This document shows positions 1 to 9,123 of a stretch of 14,758 nucleotides of DNA, piece by piece. The notes beneath the pieces are model-generated. The model saw nothing but the letters and a program-made list of their open reading frames with translations, had not been told where the DNA came from and made no database searches. Positions within the stretch are counted from its first letter, which is position 1. The number at the start of each line of letters is the position of its first letter. Source of the DNA: Stagonosporopsis chrysanthemi (lineage: Eukaryota; Ascomycota; Dothideomycetes; Pleosporales; Didymellaceae); the NCBI GenBank assembly GCA_022560025.1, contig JAFISE010000361.1:1-14758 (forward strand), in the 5' to 3' direction. The translations under genes were made by a program, and so were the position numbers.

Positions 1-3000
1 ACGTATCTGTGATGCAGCTGAGGCAAGAGATGCTCTATAGGATGAGGAAGCAACACCAGACCACCAACACGTGATCTGCTTCTCATAACCGTCACACTAC
101 TACTACTAACGCTGGATTGCTCTTGCCGTGCTTCCACTCTATGCACTCCACGCTGCACTGCTAGATTCGCCCAACTAGATCTTCAATGAGCGCTCGAAAC
201 GGCACAACCACCACTGTCACCCCTAGCCCCTCTATGCAAGCTAGCAGCGTAAATAGCAAGCTCTTGCCTCCGCCTGTTAGAAGCACAACCACCAGCGGCG
301 TCTGCTTCTCCAGCACCGCGTGCAGTGCCTGCTCCTGCTCTACTAATCAAAAGCTAACGTCTTGCTTGCCTAGCACCTGCTGCAGCCCCTGCTGTATCGC
401 GTCTGCTCGCGGGTCTGCAACGCGCGCTTCCTTTTCTCTTGGTTGCCCAGCAAGCCCCAACAACACGCTGTTGTCCATCCGTCTCTTTGTTGTTCTGCTC
501 GGCTCCACCTGTCTCGTGCCGCTCCTATCCACCCCTAAGAAGCAGTGCTATGCTCTGCTTAGCAGCCCAAACGCTTCAATCAACCGCACGCTAAGATGCT
601 TAACAATGTCTATTAGCACGCTGTAGTTGCCTACACCCATCGCAGTCGTGCGTGAGTTCTGCAGCTCGAGAATGTCTTCCCCATCATCCTCCACTTCAGC
701 CTTATCAACCTCACCAACGTCGTCTTGATAGCCCTTGCTGAACGACTCTCCTACGTACACCTGGCCAATGCTAACCACTGTGTGCCTGTAGTTGAGCGTG
801 TGCAACGGCACCCTAAGCCTCTTGCTAGTTTCTCGCCGCAGTATCCTTGTGAGCTGGCTGGTGTCCTACGCGCCCTGCGCATCGTGCCACACATAGTCGC
901 TGTAGCTACCCCCTAGCACCTGCAGCGTCAGATACTCGCAGAACGGCTGCAGATACACTAAGTACAGCACCATCGCCTGCCCTAGCTGCAGCAGCAAGAA
1001 GCGCGGCACGATCTTTAGCTTGTCCCACTGCGACTGCGACTTGTAGTAGCAGACGACTGTCATCACCTGCCTGTCCACAACAAAGATGTTGCGGTCCTGC
1101 AGCATCCTGTTGCAGTGTCAAATCGTCGTGATCTCTAAACCTCTTCCTGGCTGCCCTGACGTGACGTGCACGCTGCAGAGCAGCAGCTCTAAGAAGCGGT
1201 CTATCTGCTGCATGTACCGCCACACTGCCTTGACGCTCCACTGCCTATCCGCCCGCCTCAGTCGCAGCCCGCCGTTGGTGGTCCTCAACCTTGTCAGCAT
1301 CCAAGCAAGCCCCTTCTCCAGCTGGTTGCTTAGCGCGTTAACAAAAGACATGCCTCGTTTAGTAAACGTGACGTCGTCAACGACCTGCTTAAGATCAACG
1401 GCTATGCGCTCTTTGTTGTTGTCTACCCAGCACAGCTCCCACAGCTTCTCCTGCGTCTCTGCTACCAAGTCCTGCACCATCTTGCAGAAGCAGCTAATCC
1501 CAATCTGCCAACTAGTCAGATAGAACGTCTTCTTGTCTGCTAACCAGTACGCGTTGCCTGAGTTGCCTGTTGTTAGCCCAACGTGCTTTCCAAGCGCCAG
1601 CAAGCTGATCATTGCGCTTATTGGGCTGAAGTTACCGTCTGCTAGATACTCATGCCGCATCTTCATAAAGTGATCGCGGTCCTGCTCTGTCTGTGCGTTG
1701 CGCTGCCTGCCTAGGAGCAGCTTTTTAGCCTCAACCACGCGCACGCAGTACACTATGCCTGCCAGCATGTACGAGTAGTTCTTGGCTGTGCGCAAGCGGC
1801 CAGTGTCTGAGTTGATGCCGAGCACAGCAAGAAACTGCATCAAGCCAGTAGACAGCATCTCGGGGTAATACTTTGTGAAGATAAACGAGCTGATAGACTC
1901 TAGAAGCGCCTCCATCTGCTGTCTTCTCTTGCCGCTGTCAAGCGCATCCCACAGCCTAATAGCACACCCCTTCTGTTCAGGGGTGAACGTGAACAGCTTG
2001 CGCGCGTCTTTTATCTTGTCTTGCGACACCTTTGCGCGTATCAGCGTCTCTCCGCGTAATCTGCGCAGCGGCCGCAGGACGTCGCTGTCTTCTTCGCTCT
2101 CCTCGTTATCTTCGTCGTCCTCCTCGTTGTCCTCCTTGCTGTCCTCCTTGCTGCTTGTTGTCTCTTCGCTGTCGCTTTTAAGCCGCCCTGCTCTTGCGCG
2201 GAGTAGCCGCTGCTCTTTGTTAGCTAGCACCCGCAGATAGAAGCAGACAAACTTCACTATGTAGCTTGCGTACTGTGCCTGACTCTCTAGGTTCTGCAGT
2301 CGCGCTAACAGCTGCACGTCTAGCTCGCTCTGCTTTGCGCTCCTTAACTAGCGTCTTATTAGATACTCAAGCAAAGTTACGCTTCTAACGCTCCTCTCTA
2401 CAAGTTGTTCTGTCAGCTCTGCAGTAAGCTTAATCTTGTCTTTGTTGTAATTAGGTGCGCAGGCGTAATAGATTAGATGCTTAAAATTTTAGCCCTTAAA
2501 GAACTTTAACTACCCTGTGCGCTTAAACTAGCCTGTCCTGTTAGTCTTTGCTACTTCTTCTAGTATTTACAGCTCTTTTTGCACTTGTTATTATATTATG
2601 CTGTACTTAGCTAGCTCCTGCTGTACAGTAACTTTAACGCTAGTATTTTTAGAATCTACAATATAATCTGCTTTAACTCTAAAGTACTGCTATATCTCTA
2701 CTATATAAAAAAAAGTCTAAACCTTAATAGTCTTATAAAGTAAGCTTTTTTCTCTTGTCTAAGTTTGCTAGTACTTTTTCTTATAGTATATACATATTAT
2801 GTCTTTATTAGTAGTAATAAAGCTGTATGTCTTGCACTATAGCCTACCCTGCAGCTTTCTAAGCTTGTCTATTAGCTGTATAGGCTTGTCTAAGAGCTTA
2901 ACTTTAGTTAGATTAATAAAAGAGAACTAACTAAAGCACTTAACAATTTTTTTTTAAGTTGCAGTAAGTATATAGTAGTACTATAAAAGATAAGTATTAA

Positions 3001-3090
3001 GATTAATAATACTTATTTAGTAATCTTTATATACTAATATACTATACTCTTCTAAGAAATAGAAAATATTATTATAGTTATTAAGTAATA
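1..3090 (-). pseudogene. Zinc-finger / RecQ-like helicase repeat protein, copy 1 (broken, partial at left edge)
   Basis: One minus-strand reading frame can be followed from about 3090 to about 95. The longest open stretch, 1118-2317 (399 codons), is only the least damaged part. N-terminus (about 3090-2690): a C2H2-type finger region with several Cys now Tyr (ILVYKDY near 3040). Then comes a conserved middle with TNRTG at about 2535 and LQNLESQAQYASYIVKF at about 2290-2245, followed by an acidic tract (EEDDEDNEESEEDSD, about 2135-2090). The far end has RecQ-type motif I, LLTGGGKS (about 270), and VVVVPFRALIEDL (about 210-170). In-frame stops sit at 2348, 1118, 866, 548, 347 and 161; 1118 and 347 are TGA where CGA is expected, and 866 is TAG where Trp is expected. 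Near 92-100 the frame appears to shift. The family is a fungal repeat-associated helicase with a zinc-finger N-terminus resembling OrsD (PF12013); that family name is from memory. The true start is lost. Confidence 0.8.
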
Positions 3091-3440
3091 CCTATATACT
3101 AGTTTTGCAACTGTATTATAAGTACTATTAATATTTATTGTTATAGCACTATTATAGAGCTGTAGAGTTCTGCTAAGTCTAATCTATTACAAACACTAAC
3201 TCTAACCTTAATACTAAATACTAATATACTAGTATAATAATAATAATAGTTTGTAACCTGCTAAGAATATATAGAAAGATAGAAAGATAAGTATAATAAA
3301 ATTAATACAGCTAAGAATATAAATTAAGTTGTTAGTTTTTTTAAATTAAGCTATATAAATTAAGCTCTGTAAATTAACCTTTAACTCTAATGCTAAGTAA
3401 TTTTAAGTTAGCTGTAATATAAAAAAGGCTGTATTTATTA
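3091..3440. other. Gene-free AT-rich spacer with a short tandem repeat
   Basis: I see no coding relic here. It lies between the N-terminus of helicase copy 1 and the helicase fragment at 3440-3990. A 14-bp unit beginning AAATTAAGCT occurs at 3343-3356 and 3357-3370, with a partial third copy to 3379. A promoter for copy 1 would have been here, but none can be recognised after the mutation. Confidence 0.5.
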
Positions 3441-3990
3441 TATCTTCTTAGATAGGCTATATATAGCACCTTAGACAAAGACTATACTACTTAGCTGCCT
3501 TCTACAGCCTGTGTGCCTACTTACTTATACTACGTTGCACATCTTCTTTGTATTCTGCAAGCTAGTAAATAGCACAGCCTAGATCTTGTTACTGTTAATA
3601 CCTAGCCTTAGCGCATTAGTTGCTATAAATACACACTTTTTTATACTTTTAGTAAGCTTATATAGTAGTTATAGGTTATTTATTCTATTAGTTTGTTAGT
3701 ATTTACTATTATCTGTATTTACTGTTGTTAGTGTCTACTATAAGTAAGCAGAGCAGAGTAGCAGCCTCTTAGTAGCGCTTGCTTACAGTTACAGGGCTGC
3801 TAAATACTAACTTTAACCTCTACTACTATACTATTTATTTTCTATTAACGCTAACGCTATACAGCTATTCTAAAGAGTATAAATTGTTTGCAGCACTGTA
3901 TTGCACCTTTCTACTAAGTAGTATCTAGATCTAATACTATAGCAGAGTCTATATAATTTGTTAAAGCTATAAAATTATATAAAGTTAGAG
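3440..3990 (-). pseudogene. RecQ-like helicase C-terminal fragment (motifs V-VI)
   Basis: The minus-strand translation of about 3634-3600 reads CVFIATNALRLGIN, which matches helicase motif V of the RecQ superfamily (typically ATNALGLGID). It is followed at about 3590-3480 by VLFTSLQNTKKMCNVV, a stop, then VSRHTGCRRQLSSIVFV, matching the motif VI region (normally an ExGRAGRDG-type segment). Upstream (about 3800-3740) NCKQALLRGCY may be the motif IV region. Several stops and at least one frame change are present. It is on the same strand as both N-terminal copies and lies upstream of copy 1's start, so it must belong to another unit, possibly copy 2 (5235-6780) after interruption and deletion. 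The boundaries are approximate. Confidence 0.6.
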
Positions 3991-4039
3991 TAGAAAAAGC
4001 TATATATACTATAATTAAATTGTATAGAGTCTATATAAA

Positions 4040-4820
4040 AATTAACTAGAAGCTAGCTACTTAACTTCTAGCTAGTTAGTTGTCTATCTATTATTACTAA
4101 CTATAATTACCTAGTTATATAAAATTAATACTTTCTTATACTAAGTAAAAAAATAGTACTAGCTAGTTAAGATTAAGAATAGTAAGATAGACTAGCTAGC
4201 AGCATTAATTGCAGCAACTAGCATTGCCTACTTGCAATTGCCTAGCTAGATAAACTTTAGCCTACTTTTCTTTTCTAATACTATTATAACAAGCTGTGTT
4301 ATAATCTTACTTAGTATAAAGCTAGTCTTGTTAAAGTTGTAGACGTTTTTATTATAGATACTATACTTAGCTTTTATCTACTTTATAAGCTTAAACTAGC
4401 TTTTAATTAATATAAGATCTTTGTATAGAGCTCTTTGCTTATTATATACTTAATTAAAACACGTCTTAATACTATCTATATACTTAACAAAGTTAGCTAG
4501 CTACTTTTACTTAACTTAGTTTATACTGTATATAGCTAGTAGTTTATTAGCTATCTAGTATATAGCTGTATATATAAGTATAAATCTATATATATCTAGA
4601 TTAAGTATATAGTAGACTATTACTTTTTTTTTTTAGCTAAGTAAGGTTTTTTAAGTTAAGCTAGTAATTATATTAAGTAAGCTTCTTAGTATATTAGTTA
4701 TTAAGTGTAGATTTTAGAACATTATAGACTACTACAGTATACCTAGAGCTACTAAGCTAGTGCTTATTAAAGGTAGTAAAAGCAAAAAGAATATTAGCTT
4801 AATTATAAGATAATAGAGTA
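4040..4820 (-). pseudogene. Pogo/Fot1-type transposase (broken, C-terminus missing)
   Basis: The frame runs from about 4820 (start codon lost) to about 4040. Readable segments in order: NILFAFTTFNKH; YTVVVYNVLKSTLNN, the helix-turn-helix DNA-binding region (about 4720); KKKKVIVYYILNLD; LANFVKYIDSIKTCFN (about 4500); YNKQRALYKDLILIKS (about 4440); IYNKNVYNFNKTSF (about 4360-4320), the DDE core entry; and VIIVSNNR (about 4100). In the family the core reads YNFDETGF, so the first catalytic Asp is now Asn and the adjoining Glu is Lys. The reading is lost shortly after the region matching the family's KWL motif, so the second and third acidic residues are absent. Many TAG/TAA stops fall at Trp and Gln positions. 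Confidence 0.72.
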
Positions 4821-4866
4821 TATTATAGTAAAGCTATAGTAATAAGCAGCTTTAAAGCTGTGCAGA

Positions 4867-4918
4867 CTTAGTAAAGTAGCTAACTTACTTACTTAGCTAA
4901 CTTACTTATCTAATACGT
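4867..4918. repeat. Terminal repeat of the truncated pogo element
   Basis: It contains an exact 15-base direct repeat, TAGCTAACTTACTTA, at 4877-4891 and 4894-4908 (17-base period), close to the ACGT end at 4918. The complete pogo element at 11426 also starts with ACGTA and has a 17-base-period repeat near its end. Such paired sub-repeats may be transposase binding sites; that is inference. No partner repeat remains at the other end. Confidence 0.6.
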
Positions 4919-4920
4919 TA

Positions 4921-5235
4921 GTTAATATTCTTAGGCTACCTTTAAACCTAGCAGTCTAAGGTATTATAGTATTATAAAGCTAACCTTAACTATAAATATA
5001 AAACTTTAATACTATTAACTATACTAGCTATAAAAATATAAATCTACTAAGTTATATAGTTTAACCTGCTAATTTACATACTTAAATTTAGAACAAATCT
5101 ACTTATAAGAACTTAATAATACTAACTTCTAAATATAATACAACTAGGCCTATATGCTTTAAAATATATATATACTAAAATATCTTGTCTTTAAGAAAAA
5201 AAATCTTTTAACGCAACTTAAAGCTAAGTTCTATT
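4921..5235. other. Unassigned AT-rich segment between pogo relic and helicase copy 2
   Basis: No confident coding relic. A minus-strand reading with KDKIF near 5180 could be a worn continuation of helicase copy 2, but I could not align it to copy 1. A short sequence close to the TA target (CTAACGTATTAG around 4905-4922) belongs to the pogo end. Confidence 0.35.
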
Positions 5236-6780
5236 ACTACCTTAGAATAAACTATATAAGCTATTAGCTAGATACTTTTTTCTATGCTCTAAGAAGCACT
5301 TACAGTCTTTGTTAGTCTGCTTATTATAGTATGCAGATAGAAGTAGCTTTTCTATACTAAGCACGCATATATAGTATACTATACCTACTAGTATATATAA
5401 GTAGTTCTTTACTATATATAAGTAGTTTGTATTGCTATTAATACCTAGTATAGCAAGAAAGTAAATAAGTCTGCTACTAAACAGCTTGTTACTTATTGTT
5501 ATAAAGAAAAATAATATAAGTAAGCTTAGTAGTACTTTAAGCTAAGTATTGTACAAAGTACTATACTACACTTTGTTATTACTATTAGTATTACTATCTA
5601 ATATCTTTTATAGTACTACTATAAGCTTTTTTTACTTAACTATCTAGTAGAATAGCTTTTATATATTTTTTATTAAGTTTTTTTCTCTTTAGCTACTACT
5701 TAGATAGTTTGCAAGTTAGCTACTGTTAGTATTAGAAAAGTCTTTGTCCTTGTTATTATTATTATTATTATTATTATTCTCTTCTTCTTTTTTTTTTTTT
5801 TTTTTTCTAAGCTATTCTTATTACTTTTATCTTCTTTATTACTGCCTTTATTACAGCTTTCTTATACTGCTATTCTTGCCTTTATATTAGCTATAAAGTA
5901 TAAAGTATAGTAAATAAACTTAACTATATAGCTAGTATAGTAGGCCTAACTCTCTAGGTTCTGTAGTTAAGCTATAGGCTGCTAATTAATCTCTAGTTGC
6001 TTTACACTTTTTAACTACTGCTTTGTCTCTTATATAAGTGTTAATAGCCTCTTAATACTTTTTTTTACTAGCAGCTCTATTAGCTTTACTACTTACTGCA
6101 GCTTCTTTTTACCTTAGTTAAGTAGCTAAGTCTAATATATAAGATGTATTAGATTGTAGTTAGTAAAGTACTTTAGCTAGCCTATCTACTTAAAACAGCT
6201 AGTTTTATTAGTCTTTACAATATTAGTATTTATAACCTAAGCTTGCTTTTTATATATATACTCTATTTGCTTCTACTTTACAAGTTGCTTACTAATAATA
6301 TTGCTTGCCTTGTAGAAAATATATAGTATATTATTACTACTGTCTGCTGTATCTATAACAAAGTACTGCTAAAGCCTACTAGCTTAGTAAAATATCTACA
6401 CTTTAACCTTTTTACAAAGTATAGCATTGTTGCTGTTCTAAGCTGTCTAGTATATATTATTATAGTACTTTTATATTCTAATCTTGTTTATAGTATAGAA
6501 GCTGCAGCTGCTAGCAATCTTATATTAATAGACATCTAACAGCTTACTTAACTTTTTAATTAGCAGCCTTAACAGTATAAGTAGCTTAATATCTTATAGT
6601 GTAGCAACCTGCTACTACTAATAGTGCTTTATAATAGACTTTTTCTCTTTACTTACTATACTATACTTGTTGTATAAATACACGTTAATATTCTATATCT
6701 TAGTAGTATACTTCTTATAGACTAGCACCTAGTATTTCTAAAGATAGTAAAAATACTCTTATATATTGTTAATAATTATC
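5235..6780 (-). pseudogene. Zinc-finger / helicase repeat protein, copy 2 N-terminal half (heavily mutated)
   Basis: A diverged homologue of copy 1 in the same orientation. N-terminus: IYKSIFTIFRNTR and VLVYKKY (about 6770-6700), then SCSFYTINKIRI and KYYNNIY (about 6510-6440), which fit a C2H2 finger with some His and Cys lost. Then CKKVKV, a stop, IFY and QYFVIDTADS (about 6410-6340). LQNLES and AYYTSYIVKFIYY (about 5960-5900) correspond to LQNLESQAQYASYIVKF in copy 1. An Asn/Lys-rich tract (5755-5806) replaces the acidic tract. Further on, CKCFLEHRKKYLAN (about 5290) matches MKMRHEYLAD in copy 1. Homology fades near 5235, before the helicase motifs. Stops are mostly TAG/TAA. It aligns with copy 1 at nucleotide level roughly from 1640 to 3090. 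Confidence 0.72.
5755..5806. repeat. (ATT)8 plus 19-T run inside helicase copy 2
   Basis: ATT is repeated eight times at 5755-5778 and an uninterrupted run of 19 T lies at 5788-5806. On the coding (minus) strand this reads as an Asn run and a Lys run. It occupies the position of the acidic tract of copy 1. The T run appears to change frame by one base, as expected from slippage. Confidence 0.75.
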
Positions 6781-7030
6781 TTACTTGTATATAGTTGCTT
6801 ATAGTGCTGCGTTGTAGCTAATATTATAGGTAGCTGTGCATTCTAGTAGAACTTTATACTTAGTAAGTTAACTCTAAGAAACTTTAAAATAACTCTAAGT
6901 ATAGTAATACAAGCTAAGAAATATAGAAATAAAAGCTATAGTATAAATAAAGTAGATATTTCTTTGCAGGTTTTATAAAAAGTATATTCTACAAGCAGTG
7001 CAGCTTAAAAGTATAATTAAAAAGTCTTAA
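6781..7030. other. AT-rich spacer upstream of helicase copy 2
   Basis: No coding relic recognised on either strand. It holds the former 5' flank of helicase copy 2 (which reads leftwards) and ends at the tandem duplication at 7031. Confidence 0.4.
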
Positions 7031-7204
7031 GACACAATATTTACTCTTTATAGAAGGCTTAATTTAGCTGTACAACTCTAACACTATACTTATTTTAGTA
7101 ATATTTAAAAGAGTTAAAGACGTAATATTTACCTTTTACAGCTAGCTTAATTTAGCTGCGTAACCTTAATACTATACCTATTTTAGTAATATTTAGGCCT
7201 AAAT
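7031..7204. repeat. Two-copy tandem direct repeat, 88-base period
   Basis: The copies start at 7031 (GACACAATATTTACTCTTTA) and 7119 (GACGTAATATTTACCTTTTA). Both run through a shared stretch AGCTTAATTTAGCTG-like sequence, then ACTATACxTATTTTAGTAATATTTA, to about 7110 and 7198. Differences include C/T and G/A changes of RIP type. It sits immediately before the gypsy integrase relic. It could be a remnant of an untranslated or terminal part of an element; I cannot assign it. Confidence 0.7.
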
Positions 7205-7224
7205 ATATATATTATGTTAGTTAG

Positions 7225-8235
7225 GCACTTAGAAATAATATATACTATAGAACTTATTAGATAATACTAGAAGTTCTTTAATTTAAAAAATAAGGTTACT
7301 AAGTATATTAAAAACTATATTTCTTGCTAGTAGAATAAGCATAGTATATATATAAAATATAAAGAGATATAAGTAATAAAGCTACTAACAGTACTTTAAA
7401 CAAATATTATAATAGATTTTATTATATAGCTACCTGTATCTAAAGACCTTGTTATAGACTATAAGTATAATTTAATATTTATAGTAGTAGATAGATTTAC
7501 AAAAGCTGCTAAGTTTATACCTTTCTAATACAGCTATACTATAAAGCAGCTTACTTAAGTGTTCTTAGATAAGATTATTTAACATTATAGTATTCTTAAA
7601 TTAATTATTAGTAATAAAAACAAGCTCTTTACTTTAAACTTCTAAATAATATTCTTTATAGAAGTAGGAACTAAGAAGAAACTTTTAATAGCTTGTTATC
7701 TGCAGACAGATAAGCAAATAGAGCAAGTAAACTAGACTATAGAAATATACTTCTAAATATACTATAATTAGTAGTAAAACAACTAGGTTTTACTCTTGCC
7801 TATATTGCTAAAGCTTAGTTATAAGTAATTTTCTATACAAACTAGAAAAAAAAAACAGTACCTTAGCTAAAAAAAGAAAATAAAGTATATCTTCTTATAA
7901 AAAATCTATATACACAAAGACTAATAAAGAAACTAGACAAAGTTAAAATTAGACTATTTTTTATTTTAAAGCAAATTAGCTTAGTTAACTATTAGCTAGA
8001 TCTGCTAAAAAATACAAAGATCTATCTAGTGTTCTATATATTACTATTAGAACTAGCTAAACTCTAAACACTAACCTAGAAAGACTTCTACTACTAAGCT
8101 AATAGTAATAATAAATAAGAAGTTAAGAAAATTATAAAGTATTTTTAAAAAAGTTAAAATAACAAGTACTTAGTTAAGTAGTTAGAATACCTAAAGTTAG
8201 AGAATATATAAAAGCTAAGTATAAACCTTATAAAC
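7225..8235 (+). pseudogene. Ty3/gypsy pol: integrase and chromodomain (5' truncated, broken)
   Basis: Plus-strand translation in order: NLKNKVTKYIKNYISC (about 7278-7330, the end of the HHCC zinc-binding region), IIIDFII (Asp at 7415-7417), DLVIDYKYNLIFIVVDRF and TKAAKFIPF (about 7446-7526), SNKNKLFTLNF (7610-7640) and QTDKQIEQVN (Glu at 7721-7723). In the D,D-E triad the first Asp and the Glu remain; the second Asp is Asn (AAT, 7613-7615). After about 7840 some residues are missing and the frame moves from phase 2 to phase 1. It then reads NKVYLLIKNLYTQRLIKKLD (about 7880-7940), YLVFYILLLELA, and a chromodomain-like NKYLVK, a stop, then LEYLKLENI (8164-8211). Chromodomain-bearing gypsy integrases (chromoviruses) are common in fungi. 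Reverse transcriptase and RNase H are not found upstream, where helicase copy 2 lies instead. Confidence 0.82.
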
Positions 8236-8610
8236 TACTGCTAGCTAGTATAAAAGTACTATAGTTTGCTATAGACTCTTTAATAAAACCTATAGTACCT
8301 TAGGTTACTAAAGAAGTATATATTCTAATAGACATAGCTAGATAGTTAACTTCTTTAGCTAAGTCTAACTTACTTAACTTAATTATTTTATTTACTAAGC
8401 CTAGTGCTTTATACTATATATAATCTTTAGCCTGTTTTAGAATCTTTTTATTTTATAATAGCTGTATAATTATAGTTGCTAATAATATCTTAGTATTTTT
8501 AACCTTCTTTTTATACTCCTTGCAAGTATAATCTAATAATTCTTAAGATATGTTTATATATAGCTTGCTTACCTTAGTATACTTAGTATACTTTATTTAG
8601 TTTAGAGTAT
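8235..8610 (-). pseudogene. Unidentified coding relic, charged and possibly coiled-coil
   Basis: A minus-strand frame runs about 380 bases with only a few stops at likely Gln or Trp positions: SKLYINIS, a stop, ELLDYTCKEYKKKVKNTKILL (about 8560-8480), then KKILKQAKDYI, ALGLVNKIIKLSKLDLAKEV (about 8420-8360), NYLAMSIRIYTSLVT, and GTIGFIKESIANYSTFILAS (about 8310-8250). The Lys/Leu-rich spacing suggests helices or a coiled coil. I do not recognise the family. It is antisense to, and abuts, the gypsy fragment, so it could be part of another element. Few stops in so AT-rich a stretch favours real coding origin over chance. Confidence 0.45.
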
Positions 8611-8963
8611 TTAGTATAATATAGTACTTATAGCCTTTAAAGAAATAACAGTTATAAAGAACTTTAGATAGTATATTAGCTTATTAAATTTCTAAGCTAA
8701 GTTAAAGGTTGCAGATATAAGAAGATATCTTAACTTACCTAGTTACTAGATAAAGAACAGCTTTAGCTTTATATAAACCTAGTTACTTGTTATATAGTTT
8801 AAGGTTAAACTAGATAAAAAAAAAAAGTAGTGTTATAATCTTGTAAAGAATACAGTATAGTGTAATAAGTAACTAACTAGAACTTTAACAAGAACTAGAA
8901 ATTAAAGCACAAAACAAAGAAATTATAAGTAATTACAAGTTATATAACTTGCTTATTAACAAT
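8611..8963. other. AT-rich stretch without recognisable gene
   Basis: No coding relic, terminal repeat or RNA gene recognised. A run of 11-13 A near 8818 is the only simple feature. It may hold worn LTR sequence of the gypsy or copia relics, but no matching LTR pair was seen. Confidence 0.35.
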
Positions 8964-9123
8964 TTTATATAGACTAGTACTTGTTAACAAGTATATATAG
9001 ACTAGTTCTTATTAACAAGTATATATAGACTAATACTTATTAATAAGCATAGTATAATTCTGCTTATTAATAAGCACTTAAAGCTATTTCTTATTAGACT
9101 AACTCTAGTTACTTATTAATAAG
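8964..9123. repeat. 28-base tandem repeat and array of 12-base palindromes
   Basis: Three 28-base units at 8964-8991, 8992-9019 and 9020-9047 share TATATAGACTA and end in a palindrome. Five CTTRTTAAYAAG palindromes start at 8980 (CTTGTTAACAAG), 9008 (CTTATTAACAAG), 9036, 9063 and 9112 (CTTATTAATAAG), spaced 28, 28, 27 and 49 bases. The variants differ exactly at the TpG and CpA steps. Position, between the gypsy integrase and the end of the copia pol relic, would suit an LTR, but no second copy is present in the window. Confidence 0.7.

Larger units (their letters stand above)
4040..4918 (-). mobile_element. Pogo/Fot1-type DNA transposon relic, left part missing
   Basis: This holds the N-terminal two thirds of a pogo-like transposase plus the terminal repeat on its upstream side (4867-4918). 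The element ends ...ACGT at 4918, followed by TA at 4919-4920, the usual target dinucleotide of Tc1/mariner-pogo elements. No matching inverted repeat was found between 3100 and 4040, so the opposite end seems deleted. It differs from the complete pogo element at 11426-13287 in sequence and strand, but its end has the same architecture. Confidence 0.7.

Noticed and set aside
186..626. Plus-strand Ser/Cys-rich 146-codon frame (also 1086-1523 and 1875-2240)
   Set aside because: Antisense shadows of the helicase pseudogene. 1875-2240 is Ser/Leu-rich because it is opposite the acidic Asp/Glu tract.
906..1241. Minus-strand Ala/Arg-rich 111-codon frame
   Set aside because: Overlaps the helicase frame in another phase and shows no family features; its composition follows from the GC-rich host frame.
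1118..2317. 399-codon open frame as an intact gene
   Set aside because: The same frame carries recognisable homologous protein beyond both stops (upstream past 2348 and downstream past 1118, 866, 548 and 347). It is the least damaged part of a larger pseudogene, not a separate gene.
4042..4080. Near-palindrome AACTAGAAG...CTTCTAGCTAGTT as the missing end of the truncated pogo element
   Set aside because: It shares neither the ACGTA terminus nor the 15-base sub-repeat of the preserved end at 4867-4918, and short palindromes of CTAG are common in this AT-rich block.
8964..9123. CRISPR array
   Set aside because: The repeat period is 28 with no distinct spacers, the units are imperfect, and the setting is eukaryotic transposon DNA.
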